Assembly: GCA_030150265.1 (NCBI GenBank)
Contig: JASLGG010000032.1
Coordinates: 387,079-451,078 of the forward strand
DNA from: Protaetiibacter sp.
GTDB taxonomy: Bacteria > Actinomycetota > Actinomycetes > Actinomycetales > Microbacteriaceae
DNA length: 64,000 nt
Direction of reading: 5' to 3'
The position numbers and the translations under genes were made by a program. Every line of letters starts with the position of its first letter. Position 1 is the stretch's first letter. The notes under the pieces were generated by a model. The model ran no database searches, was not told where the DNA came from, and saw only the letters and a list, made by a program, of their open reading frames with translations. Shown here piece after piece: positions 32,782 to 41,325 of this stretch.

Positions 32782-34194
32782 GTGACGATCCGCCTGTACG
32801 ACAGCCGCGCCCAGGCGCTCCGCGACTTCGAGCCGCGCGAGCCCGGCAAGGTCGGCATGTACGTGTGCGGACCCACCGTGCAGTCCTCGCCCCACGTCGG
32901 CCACCTGCGTTCGGCGCTCGCCTACGACCTGTGGCGGCGCTGGTTCTCCTACCGCGGCAACGACGTGACCTTCGTGCGCAACGTCACCGACATCGACGAC
33001 AAGGTGCTCGCGAACGCCTCCGAGCACGAGCCGTGGTGGGCGGTCGCCTACCGCGTGGAGCTCGAGTTCACCGCCGGGTACCGCACGATCGGCATCCTGC
33101 CGCCGACGTACGAGCCCCGTGCGACCGCGAGCATCCCGCAGATGCAGGAGCTCATCCAGGCGCTCATCGAGCGCGGTCACGCCTACGTGGCCGACGACGG
33201 CTCGGGCGACGTGTACTTCGACGTGCGCACCTGGCCGTCGTACGGCGAGCTCACCCGGCAGCGGCTCGACGACATGGCCGACTCCCCGGATGCGGCGACC
33301 CGCGGCAAGCGCGACGCGCGGGACTTCGCGCTCTGGAAGGGCTCGAAGCCGGGCGAGCCGGAGTCCGCCTCCTGGAGCTCGCCGTGGGGTGCGGGCCGGC
33401 CCGGATGGCACATCGAGTGCTCCGCGATGTCGCGCCGCTACCTCGGGCCGGAGTTCGACATCCACGGCGGCGGCCTCGACCTGCGCTTCCCCCACCACGA
33501 GAACGAGCTCGCCCAGTCGACGGCGGCCGGCGACGCCTTCGCACGCTACTGGGTGCACAACGGCATCGTCATGGTCGAGGGGCAGAAGATGTCGAAGTCG
33601 CTCGGCAACTCGATCTACGCCGCCGAGTTCCTCGCCCTCGCCCGCCCCGTCGTGGTGCGCTACTACCTGGCGAGCGCCCACTACCGCTCGACGATCGACT
33701 ACCACCCCGGTGCTCTGGAGGAGGCGGAGGCCGCCCTCGACCGCATCGCGGGCTTCCTCGAGCGCTCCGCGCGCACGCTGGAGGCGGCCGCGGTGGCCGG
33801 CCCGGGCGACGGCCGCGTGCCCGACGCCTTCGGCTCCGCGATGGACGACGATCTCGGCGTGCCGCAGGCGCTCGCCGTGCTGCACGAGGCGGTGCGTGCC
33901 GGCAACACCGCGCTCGACGCGGGCGATCTCGCCGAGGTCGCCACGCTGCGCGAGCAGGTGCGTGCGATGACGGGCGTGCTCGGCGTCGACCCGACATCGC
34001 CCGAATGGGCGGAGAGCGCCTCGGGTGCGGCGGAGGACGCCCTCGGCGCGCTCGTCGAGAAGCTGCTCGCCGACCGGGCCGCCGCGCGCGGCTCCAAGGA
34101 CTTCGCGGCCGCCGACCGCATCCGCGACGAGCTCGCGGCCGCAGGCATCGCCATCGACGACACGCCGTCGGGGGCGCGATGGAGTCTCGCATGA
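32782..34194 (+). CDS. cysS: Cysteinyl-tRNA synthetase
   Basis: 470 residues, class I. Signature PTVQSSPHVGH near 31-41, zinc-site cysteines and histidines (YVCGPT, HIECSAM, HHENE) and KMSKSLGNS are intact, with a C-terminal helical anticodon region. It charges tRNA-Cys. rlmB follows after 19 bases. Confidence 0.97.
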   Translation: MTIRLYDSRAQALRDFEPREPGKVGMYVCGPTVQSSPHVGHLRSALAYDLWRRWFSYRGNDVTFVRNVTDIDDKVLANASEHEPWWAVAYRVELEFTAGYRTIGILPPTYEPRATASIPQMQELIQALIERGHAYVADDGSGDVYFDVRTWPSYGELTRQRLDDMADSPDAATRGKRDARDFALWKGSKPGEPESASWSSPWGAGRPGWHIECSAMSRRYLGPEFDIHGGGLDLRFPHHENELAQSTAAGDAFARYWVHNGIVMVEGQKMSKSLGNSIYAAEFLALARPVVVRYYLASAHYRSTIDYHPGALEEAEAALDRIAGFLERSARTLEAAAVAGPGDGRVPDAFGSAMDDDLGVPQALAVLHEAVRAGNTALDAGDLAEVATLREQVRAMTGVLGVDPTSPEWAESASGAAEDALGALVEKLLADRAAARGSKDFAAADRIRDELAAAGIAIDDTPSGARWSLA

Positions 34195-34213
34195 CCGACC
34201 GAGGGAGCTGCTG

Positions 34214-35197
34214 ATGGCCAAGCCGGGACGCCCGGGGGCGCGCAAGTCGAAGAAGGGCGCCACCTCCGGCACGGGGGGGCACGGGCGCAAAGCGCTCGAG
34301 GGCAAGGGGCCGACCCCCAAGGCCGAGGACCGCAGCTGGCACGTCGCCGGCAAGCGCAAGGCGGCGAACGACCGCCTCGAGGCGGCGCGCGCCCGCCACG
34401 GCAAGCCAGATGCGGCGGCCAAGCGCCCGCCGCGCGCCAAGAAGTCCGAGGACTCCGAGCTCGTCACGGGCCGCAACTCGGTCGTCGAGGCGCTGCGCGC
34501 GCGCATCCCCGCGACGGCGCTCTACATCGCCGCCCGCGCCGAGATGGACGACCGGGTCAAGGAGGCGCTCTCGCTCGCCACCAAGCGCGAGATCCCCGTG
34601 CTCGAGGTGATGCGCGCCGAGCTCGACCGGATGAGCGGGCCGGATGCCGTGCACCAGGGCCTCGCGCTCAAGGTGCCGCCGTACGAGTACGCGCATCCGC
34701 TCGACCTCGTGGAGCGCGCGCACCGCACCGGGCGCCCGCCGCTCCTCGTGGCGCTCGACGGCGTGACCGACCCCCGGAACCTCGGCGCCATCGTGCGCTC
34801 CGCGGGCGCCTTCGGGGCGCACGGCGTGATCGTGCCGCAGCGCCGCTCGGTCGGCATGACCGCTGCGGCCTGGAAGACCTCGGCGGGTGCCGCATCCCGC
34901 GTCCCCGTCGCGATGGCGGCGAACCTCACCCAGACGCTGGCCGCGCTCAAGAAGGACGGCGTGTTCGTACTGGGGCTCGACGGCGGGGGAGACACCCCGC
35001 TGCCCGGCATCTCGTTCGCCGACCGCCCGATCGTGATCGTCGTGGGATCGGAGGGCAAGGGGCTCTCGCGGCTCGTCACCGAGACGTGCGACGCGATCGT
35101 GTCGATCCCGATCTCCTCCGACACCGAGTCGCTCAACGCGGGCATCGCCGTGTCGGTCGCGCTCTACGAGGTCGCGAAGCTCCGCGCGTCGTCCTGA
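34214..35197 (+). CDS. rlmB: 23S rRNA 2'-O-methyltransferase RlmB (TrmH/SpoU family)
   Basis: 327 residues. A basic, lysine-rich N-terminal extension (about 1-80) precedes the L30e-like domain (LVTGRNSVVEALRARIPATA) and the SpoU knot domain with LDGVTDPRNLGAIVRSAGAFG, VGSEGKGLSRL and IPISSDTESLNAGIAVSVALYE. It methylates G2251-type residues of 23S rRNA. The cysS-rlmB order is typical of actinobacteria. Confidence 0.95.
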   Translation: MAKPGRPGARKSKKGATSGTGGHGRKALEGKGPTPKAEDRSWHVAGKRKAANDRLEAARARHGKPDAAAKRPPRAKKSEDSELVTGRNSVVEALRARIPATALYIAARAEMDDRVKEALSLATKREIPVLEVMRAELDRMSGPDAVHQGLALKVPPYEYAHPLDLVERAHRTGRPPLLVALDGVTDPRNLGAIVRSAGAFGAHGVIVPQRRSVGMTAAAWKTSAGAASRVPVAMAANLTQTLAALKKDGVFVLGLDGGGDTPLPGISFADRPIVIVVGSEGKGLSRLVTETCDAIVSIPISSDTESLNAGIAVSVALYEVAKLRASS

Positions 35198-35223
35198 TCC
35201 GCGGATCCGCCACCGCCCTCCAC

Positions 35224-35229
35224 TAGATT
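35224..35229 (+). promoter_or_regulatory. -10 element of the DUF308-lipase gene (leaderless)
   Basis: TAGATT is six bases before GTG 35236. Confidence 0.5.
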
Positions 35230-35235
35230 CGGGGC

Positions 35236-37014
35236 GTGGCGGCGACCTCGGCGAACTCCTTCCTCGTCCGGCTGAACGAGAGGCTCGGCGGGCTGCCGCG
35301 GTGGCTGCGGGTCGTCGTCGGGGTGCTGTTGGTCGGCACGGGCCTGCTCGTGGTGCTGCGGCCCTTCGCGTCGCTCACCCTGCTCGTGGTGCTCATCGCG
35401 ATCGCCCTCGCGATCGGCGGCATCGCGCGTCTCGTGGAGGCTCCGCACAGGCCGCGTCCCGCGCTCGCGATCGCGGCGGGGGTCGTCGAGATCGTCGGCG
35501 CGGTGGTCGTCGTGGCCTGGCCGTTCTCGGTGTCGGTGCTCGCACTGGTCGTCGGCGTCGTGCTCGTGGCGAGCGGGGTGGCGGATGTCGCGGCGATCTG
35601 GTCGCGAGGTCGCGGCAGCCGGGTGGCCGACGGCCTGCGCGGCGGCGCCCTCATCGTGCTGGGCCTGCTGACGATCATCTGGCCCGACGTCTCGCTCATC
35701 GTGATCGCGGTGCTGTTCGCGCTGCGCCTCGTGCTGCTCGGCATCGAGGTCGTCGTGCGGGCGCTGCGCCGCCCGCGTGAGGCGGCATCCGGAGAGCACC
35801 GGCCGGGGCGCGTGCTGCGGGGCCTCGACCTCGTCGGGCGCGCCGCCCTCGCGCTGCTCGCGATCGTCGCGCTCGCCGGCAGCGTCCTGCTCCACAGCGG
35901 CGTGCCGCGGCCGAGCGCGTTCTACGACACCCCCGCGACCGTCCCCGACGGGCCGGGGCACCTCATCCGCAGCGAGCCGTACACGCAGGCCGTGCCGGAG
36001 GGCGCGCGCGGCTGGCTCATCCTGTACACCACGACGGATCTCCGCGGGGCTCCCCGGGTGGGCTCCGCGTTCGTCATGGCGCCCGCCGACCCGGCACCGG
36101 GGCCGGCCGAGGTGGTGCTGTGGACGCACGGCACGCAGGGCGCCGACCGCAGCTGCGCGCCGACCCTGCTGCCCGAGCCGCTGCCGCTCGCCGGGCCGAT
36201 CGCCGCGCTCCACGAGCAGCTCGAGAAGGGCCGGGTGCTCGTGGGCCCCGACTACCCGGGCATGGGCACCGCGGGGCGCCAGGGCTACCTCATCGGCGAG
36301 GACGAGGGCCGGTCGTCGCTCGACGCGGTGCGCGCCGCGCACGAGCTCGGCGACCTCGAGCTGTCGTGGCGCACGGTGGTGTGGGGGCACTCGCAGGGCG
36401 GGCAGGCGGCGCTCTGGACGGGTGGCCTCGCCCCCGAGTACGCGCCCGAGATCGAGTTGCTCGGCGTCTCGGCCGCGGCACCCGCGGCCGACGTCAAGGG
36501 CCTGATCGGCTCGCTCAGCCGATCCCTCGTCGGGCAGGTGATGGGCCCCTTCGCGATCCGCGCCTACGCCGAGACCTACGACGACGTGCGGGTCACCGAC
36601 TACGTCGACCCGAGGATGCTGCCCATCTACGAGGCCGCCTCCCGCCGCTGCCTGCCCGAGAAGGAGACGACCGTCACCCTGCTCACGGCGCTGACGATGC
36701 AGGGGGAGATGTACCGCACCGACCCGGCGACCGGGCCGCTCGGTGCCCGCCTCGACGAGAACGTGCCGACGAAGCCGATCACCGCGCCGCTGTTCATCGC
36801 CCAGGGCGGTGCCGATCCGCTCGTCCTGCCGTCGGTGCAGGAGGGCTACGTGCGATCGCGGTGCGCAGCGGGGCAGGCCATGATCTTCCGCGAGTACCCG
36901 GGCCGCGACCACCTCTCGGTGGTGGCGGATGACTCGCCCTACTCGGCCGATCTCCTCTCGTGGACGGATGATCGCTTCGCCGGCCGCCCGCAGACCGAGG
37001 ACACCTGCGGCTGA
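35236..37014 (+). CDS. DUF308 membrane domain fused to a secretory (LIP) lipase
   Basis: 592 residues. N-terminal six-helix HdeD/DUF308-like membrane region (about 24-175), one more helix (about 203-219), then a LIP-type alpha/beta hydrolase outside. GHSQGG gives Ser386; HGTQGADRSC and a lid region are visible, and the catalytic histidine is probably in GRDHLSVV, with Asp in GGADPL. The lipase usually comes alone with a signal peptide; here the membrane domain tethers it. It converges on the RpiR gene seven bases away. Confidence 0.85.
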   Translation: MAATSANSFLVRLNERLGGLPRWLRVVVGVLLVGTGLLVVLRPFASLTLLVVLIAIALAIGGIARLVEAPHRPRPALAIAAGVVEIVGAVVVVAWPFSVSVLALVVGVVLVASGVADVAAIWSRGRGSRVADGLRGGALIVLGLLTIIWPDVSLIVIAVLFALRLVLLGIEVVVRALRRPREAASGEHRPGRVLRGLDLVGRAALALLAIVALAGSVLLHSGVPRPSAFYDTPATVPDGPGHLIRSEPYTQAVPEGARGWLILYTTTDLRGAPRVGSAFVMAPADPAPGPAEVVLWTHGTQGADRSCAPTLLPEPLPLAGPIAALHEQLEKGRVLVGPDYPGMGTAGRQGYLIGEDEGRSSLDAVRAAHELGDLELSWRTVVWGHSQGGQAALWTGGLAPEYAPEIELLGVSAAAPAADVKGLIGSLSRSLVGQVMGPFAIRAYAETYDDVRVTDYVDPRMLPIYEAASRRCLPEKETTVTLLTALTMQGEMYRTDPATGPLGARLDENVPTKPITAPLFIAQGGADPLVLPSVQEGYVRSRCAAGQAMIFREYPGRDHLSVVADDSPYSADLLSWTDDRFAGRPQTEDTCG

Positions 37015-37021
37015 GTCGGGG

Positions 37022-37849
37022 TCAGTAGACGGAGTCGGAGAGGGACTCCTGGATCGCGCTCTCGATCCGGGATGCGCGGGGCCCGAGGCGCTCGGCGAGG
37101 GCGGTCGCCAGCAACTCGATGGCGAAGAGCTGCACCATCTTGACCATGAGGTTGCCAACCGGGTGACCGTGCATGCGGCCCGTCGGGAGCAGGATGTCGG
37201 CGAGCTTGCCGAGGGGGGAGCGGGCGGCTCCGGTGAGCACGATCACGGTGACACCCGCCCGGCGTGCGGACTGAGCGAGCGGGATCAGCTCGCGGGTGCT
37301 GCCATTCGCGGAGATCACGAGGAGCACATCGCCCGCGTCGAGCGAGGCGACCGCCATCTTCTGGAAGTGGTGGTCGGTCGGCGCGTTGCAGTTGATCCCG
37401 AGATAGGCGAGGCGGGCACGTGCATCCTGCGCTGACAGCCCGGAGGAGCCGAGACCGTAGATGTCGGTGCGACGGGCCTCCGCGATCGCCTCGACGGCGC
37501 GGTCGAGCGTCTTCTGGTCGATGAGCTGTGCGGTCTCTTCGATCAGCACCCCTGCCTGGCTCGCAGCCGCGCGGCGGGGCGAGGCGCCGACCTTCGTCGA
37601 GGGCCGCGTGGCGGGTGCAGCGAGTTGTGTAGCGATCGCGATCTTGAGCGCGTGGTAGCTCGTGAAGCCGAGCTTGCGGCACAGGCGGCTCACAGTGGCC
37701 TCGCCGACGTTGGCGAGCTCGGCGAGTTCGGTGATCGTCAGGTTGACCGCCGTGTCGGGTTGGTCAGCGAGTACCCGAGCCGCTCGCAGCTCGGCGCGGG
37801 AGAGCTCCTTCTCGGCGATCAGATGGTGCAGCCAGCTCGCGTCGCTCAT
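37022..37849 (-). CDS. RpiR/MurR-type sugar-phosphate regulator
   Basis: 275 residues from ATG 37849, overlapping the nanE stop by four bases. The N-terminal HTH_6 domain has TITELAELANVGEATVSRLC (about 38-57) and the C-terminal SIS domain (about 120-260) has GLGSSGLSAQDA and VISANGSTRELIP for phosphosugar binding. It is third in the nagK-nanE-rpiR operon and should sense ManNAc-6-P, GlcNAc-6-P or a related ester. Confidence 0.92.
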   Translation of the reverse strand: MSDASWLHHLIAEKELSRAELRAARVLADQPDTAVNLTITELAELANVGEATVSRLCRKLGFTSYHALKIAIATQLAAPATRPSTKVGASPRRAAASQAGVLIEETAQLIDQKTLDRAVEAIAEARRTDIYGLGSSGLSAQDARARLAYLGINCNAPTDHHFQKMAVASLDAGDVLLVISANGSTRELIPLAQSARRAGVTVIVLTGAARSPLGKLADILLPTGRMHGHPVGNLMVKMVQLFAIELLATALAERLGPRASRIESAIQESLSDSVY

Positions 37850-38547
37850 CCGCGCTCTCCTCCGTTCGGGGATACGGTCGCACGTGCGAGCCGCCGGGTG
37901 ATGCTGATCGGGTCGGTCACGGCTCCCCCGACGACGACCGAGCGCGCGCCGGCGTCGTAGCAGCGGACGACGTCCTCCGGCGTCCAGACCCGTCCCTCGG
38001 CGATGACCCAGGCCCCCGCGTTCGCGAGGTTCTCGACCAGTGTGAACGCCGGCCCCTCGGTGGGCCCGGATCCGTCGGTGTATCCCTGCAGCGTGGTGCC
38101 GACGACGTCGACCCCCAGTTCGAGCGCGGCGAGGCCCTCCGCCAGGGTGGCGACGTCGGCCATCACGAGCGCGTCCGACGACGAGCGGATCGCCTGCATC
38201 ACCTCGGCGAGATCCCCGCGTGGGCGGGGTCGCGCGGTCGCGTCGATCGCGATGATCTCGACACCGGTCTCCACGAGCGCTGCGGCCTCGTCGGCCGTGG
38301 GGGTGATATACACGGACGACCCCGGGTAGCTGGCCTTCACGAGTCCGATGATAGGCAGCCTGCTCACCTGCTGGACCGCGCGGATGTCGTCGATCCCCTC
38401 GATCCGGAGACCCACGGCGCCCCCCGCCTCGGCGGCGCGTGCGAGCGCCGCGATGATCGAGGGCTCCGCGAGCGGCGTGCCGGGTGCGGCCTGGCAGGAG
38501 ACGACGATCCCTCCCGCGATGCGATCGAGGGGGGTGAGGTGGCTCAT
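37846..38547 (-). CDS. nanE: N-acetylmannosamine-6-phosphate 2-epimerase NanE
   Basis: 233 residues, a TIM barrel. GGIVVSCQAAPGTPL opening, LPIIGLVKASYPGSSVYITP with the catalytic lysine, IIAIDATARPRP, DALVMADVATLAEGLAALELG (within 20 windows) and the GRVWTPEDV phosphate region are typical of NanE. It converts ManNAc-6-P to GlcNAc-6-P. It overlaps both neighbours by four bases, so the trio is co-translated. Confidence 0.93.
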   Translation of the reverse strand: MSHLTPLDRIAGGIVVSCQAAPGTPLAEPSIIAALARAAEAGGAVGLRIEGIDDIRAVQQVSRLPIIGLVKASYPGSSVYITPTADEAAALVETGVEIIAIDATARPRPRGDLAEVMQAIRSSSDALVMADVATLAEGLAALELGVDVVGTTLQGYTDGSGPTEGPAFTLVENLANAGAWVIAEGRVWTPEDVVRCYDAGARSVVVGGAVTDPISITRRLARATVSPNGGERG

Positions 38548-39530
38548 GGGCGGTCCTTCCGGAGGTCGGGGCGGAGGGCGGTGCTGCTCGCTCGCGCGGT
38601 CGCGAAGACCGCGTCGTCGTAGCGATCGAGTGCGGTGAGGTAGGCGGCGACCGATGGTGCGACGAGGGTCGGGTGGACCTCGAACCCCGGCATCCGGCTC
38701 TCAACCCGTCGGCGCAGCGCGACGTGGATCGGACCCGACGGATCGAGCACGCCCCCTGTGGTGACGAGCACCGGAGGGGCGGTGGGGAGAGCGGCGTGAG
38801 CCGCTTGCGCGGCGGAGGTGAGCTCGTCCGCCGCGCTCTCGACGAGTGCGCGCGCGGCATCGTCGTGGGAGGCGTGCTCCGCGACGAGGCGGGCGAGGCG
38901 GGCGATGGCCGGCCGGTCCACGCTGCCGGAGTGGACGCGCTCGAAGAGCTCCCAGGGGCCGGAGGCGCCGAGCGCTGCGAGCAGTGGCTCCTCGAGGCTC
39001 GTGGCGGGTCCACGGCCGTCGTGCCCACGGACCACCGCGCGGATCGCCTGCGCGCCGATCCAATACGCGGATCCCTCGTCGCCGAGCAGCCAGCCCCACC
39101 CGCCGTGGGTGAGCCGGGTCGTTCCGTCGGCGACGAACGCCACCGTTCCGGTCCCGGCGGCGATGCCGACCCCGGTCCGCCGGCCGGCGGCGGTCAGGAT
39201 GATGTCCGCGTCGGGACCGGCCGTGAGCCGGACGGGTCGGACCAGACGGCGCAGCTCGTCGCCGAGCTGGTCGATCGCGGCGGTCGTGGAGATGTGCACC
39301 GCATGCACCGAGGTTCCGGGAGGGAGTCCGGCCCGCCGAAGGGCGTCCGCGAGCGCGACCCGGACCGCTTCGCTGTTCTGCGCCTGGGCGTCCGCCGCGC
39401 CGGGGTGGCGGATCGACCCGGCGATGCCGATGCCGAGCACCTCGCCGTTGTGCCGCCCGATCGCTATCGCGGTCCCGGACTGGCCTCCATCCAGGCCGAG
39501 CGCGAGCCCGGAGCTCGATCGACTCATCAT
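38544..39530 (-). CDS. BadF/BadG-type N-acetylhexosamine kinase
   Basis: 328 residues from ATG 39530 with GGAG nine bases upstream; an upstream extension to 39683 would run through AT-rich promoter sequence. The ASKHA phosphate-1 loop LGLDGGQSGT (about 10-20), GIAAGTGTVAFV and GWGWLLGDEGSAYWIG are the GlcNAc-kinase type. It likely makes GlcNAc-6-P or ManNAc-6-P for NanE. First gene of the minus-strand operon, divergent from the FAD-oxidoreductase operon. Confidence 0.9.
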   Translation of the reverse strand: MMSRSSSGLALGLDGGQSGTAIAIGRHNGEVLGIGIAGSIRHPGAADAQAQNSEAVRVALADALRRAGLPPGTSVHAVHISTTAAIDQLGDELRRLVRPVRLTAGPDADIILTAAGRRTGVGIAAGTGTVAFVADGTTRLTHGGWGWLLGDEGSAYWIGAQAIRAVVRGHDGRGPATSLEEPLLAALGASGPWELFERVHSGSVDRPAIARLARLVAEHASHDDAARALVESAADELTSAAQAAHAALPTAPPVLVTTGGVLDPSGPIHVALRRRVESRMPGFEVHPTLVAPSVAAYLTALDRYDDAVFATARASSTALRPDLRKDRP

Positions 39531-39623
39531 GAAACTTGTCTCCAATGTTGGTAGCGGCAGGTGTAACTCGCGTGAATGAGGCCCACCGTAGCACCGCAAT
39601 TCAAGGATATCTGAGCTTTGGCA

Positions 39624-39656
39624 GAAATTTCCAAGTGTGTTGCATTTGAAAATCAA
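39624..39656. promoter_or_regulatory. Candidate RpiR operators in the divergent promoter region
   Basis: GAAATTTC (39624-39631) lies within TTGG...CCAA symmetry, and TTGAAAATCAA (39646-39656) is a perfect 11-base palindrome. The 39531-39700 gap is strikingly AT-rich and serves both operons. Confidence 0.55.
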
Positions 39657-39700
39657 GCTGGATATGGTCGAGGTGCTCGTCAACGTGGAAGGAGGTTCCT

Positions 39701-41296
39701 ATGTCGCAGATCGTCATCGTCGGCGCAGGGATGAGCGGTATCGCCGCAGCGGTCGCCGCCAGTGAAGCCGGCGCAGATGTGCTCCTCCTCGAGCCGACCT
39801 CGTGGCTCGGCGGCCAGCTCACGGCGCAGATGGCCCCGCCCGACGAGCATCGCCGGATCGAGCGGCTGGGTGCGACGGACCGCTATCGGCGGCTGCGCCA
39901 CCTCATCCGGCAGCACTATCGGCAGGACCCACGTCTCATGGAGCGAGCCCGTGCGGTCCCCGCGCTCAACCCCGGAGGCGGATGGGTGAGCCCCCTCAGT
40001 CACGAGCCCCTCGTCGCCGTCGCTGCGATCGAGACGCTTCTCGCGCCACCGGTCGCCGCCGGCCGGCTGACGGTGTGGCGGGACGCCGCCGTCGAGGCCG
40101 TCTCGGTGGAGGGTGATCGCATCCGGTCGCTCGCCGTGCGGCGTACCGACGGGGAGCTCCGCGAGATCCGGCCCGCCCTCGTCGTCGACGCCACCGAGAC
40201 GGGCGAGCTGCTGCGGCTGGCGGAGGTCGAGCATGTGACGGGCGCGGAGTCCCGCGACGAGCACGGCGAGCCCTCGGCTCCCGCGGTTGCCGACCCCGAC
40301 GACGTCCAGTCGGCAACCTGGGCCGTCGCGATCAGCCACCACGCGGGCGAGGACCACCGGATCGACCGGCCCGAGGACTACGACCACTGGCTCGCGCTCC
40401 GCCCGGCCGCCTGGGGCGGGCGGAGCGTGCTCGACTGGCGAGGGCCCGACGACGAGGCCGGCCGGTCGACGCGCTACCGCATCGATCCCGACAGCGACGG
40501 CGATCCGCTCGAGGTGGACACCGACCATCGGCGCATTCCACCGGGGCCGGATCTATGGAGCTATCGCCGGGTACGGGCTCGCCTCAACTATGTGCCGGGT
40601 GCCGTTCCGAGCGACGTGACGGTGGTCAACTGGCCGCAGAACGACTACGTCGGTGGGCGCCTCGACGGCCCTGATGCCGAACATCACCGGGCGCGTGCCA
40701 AGGCCCAGAGCCGTGCCCTGCTGTACTGGCTGCAGCACGAGGCGCCGCGCCCCGACGGGGGCGTCGGCTATCCAGGGCTCAGGCCGGCTCCCGAGGTGAG
40801 CGGCACCCACGACGGCTTCGCCGCGGAGCCATATCTGCGGGAGTCCCGTCGCATCCGCGCCCGGCAGACGGTGCGCGAGCAGGACATCGCACTCGAGCTC
40901 CGTCCCGGAGGCGAGGCCGAGCGCTACCGGGACAGCGTGGGGATCGGCCACTACTACTGGATGGACCTCCACCCCTCCGTCACCGGGCGACCCGGTGCGG
41001 GCGGGCGTCCGCTGCCCTTCGAGATCCCGCTCGGCGCGCTGCTGCCCGTGCGAGTCGTGAACCTCATCGCGGCGGGAAAGAACATCGGCACGACGCACCT
41101 GACGAACGGCTGCTATCGCGTCCACCCCGTCGAGTGGGCGATCGGCGAGGCTGCCGGCGAGGTGGCGGCTCTCGCCGTGCGCAACCGCACCACGCCGCCC
41201 GCCGTCCACGAGTCGCCCTCGCTCCTCCGCGAGCTCCACGCCGCGCTCGAGCGCTCCGGGGCGCCCATCCACTGGCCGACCGGTCTCGGCTGGTAG
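39701..41296 (+). CDS. FAD-dependent oxidoreductase (FAD_oxidored family)
   Basis: 531 residues, with GGAAGGAGG before ATG 39701. Rossmann motif GAGMSGIAAAVAASEAGADV begins at residue 8 and the flavin closure SGG/GGQLTAQM and VVDATETGELL follow; the end has LIAAGKNIGTTHLTNGCYRV and HPVEWAIGEAAG. PF12831-type members accompany polysaccharide-use loci; the substrate is not established. First gene of the importer operon; perhaps oxidises or rearranges an imported sugar. Confidence 0.85.
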   Translation: MSQIVIVGAGMSGIAAAVAASEAGADVLLLEPTSWLGGQLTAQMAPPDEHRRIERLGATDRYRRLRHLIRQHYRQDPRLMERARAVPALNPGGGWVSPLSHEPLVAVAAIETLLAPPVAAGRLTVWRDAAVEAVSVEGDRIRSLAVRRTDGELREIRPALVVDATETGELLRLAEVEHVTGAESRDEHGEPSAPAVADPDDVQSATWAVAISHHAGEDHRIDRPEDYDHWLALRPAAWGGRSVLDWRGPDDEAGRSTRYRIDPDSDGDPLEVDTDHRRIPPGPDLWSYRRVRARLNYVPGAVPSDVTVVNWPQNDYVGGRLDGPDAEHHRARAKAQSRALLYWLQHEAPRPDGGVGYPGLRPAPEVSGTHDGFAAEPYLRESRRIRARQTVREQDIALELRPGGEAERYRDSVGIGHYYWMDLHPSVTGRPGAGGRPLPFEIPLGALLPVRVVNLIAAGKNIGTTHLTNGCYRVHPVEWAIGEAAGEVAALAVRNRTTPPAVHESPSLLRELHAALERSGAPIHWPTGLGW

Positions 41297-41325
41297 CCCG
41301 ATCCCTCACCGAAGAAGGAGAACCC

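Noticed and set aside
29081..32785. A long plus-strand open frame antisense to the HtaA gene
   Set aside because: Antisense frames open up in high-GC genes; the translation is Gly/Arg/Ala-rich with no domain.
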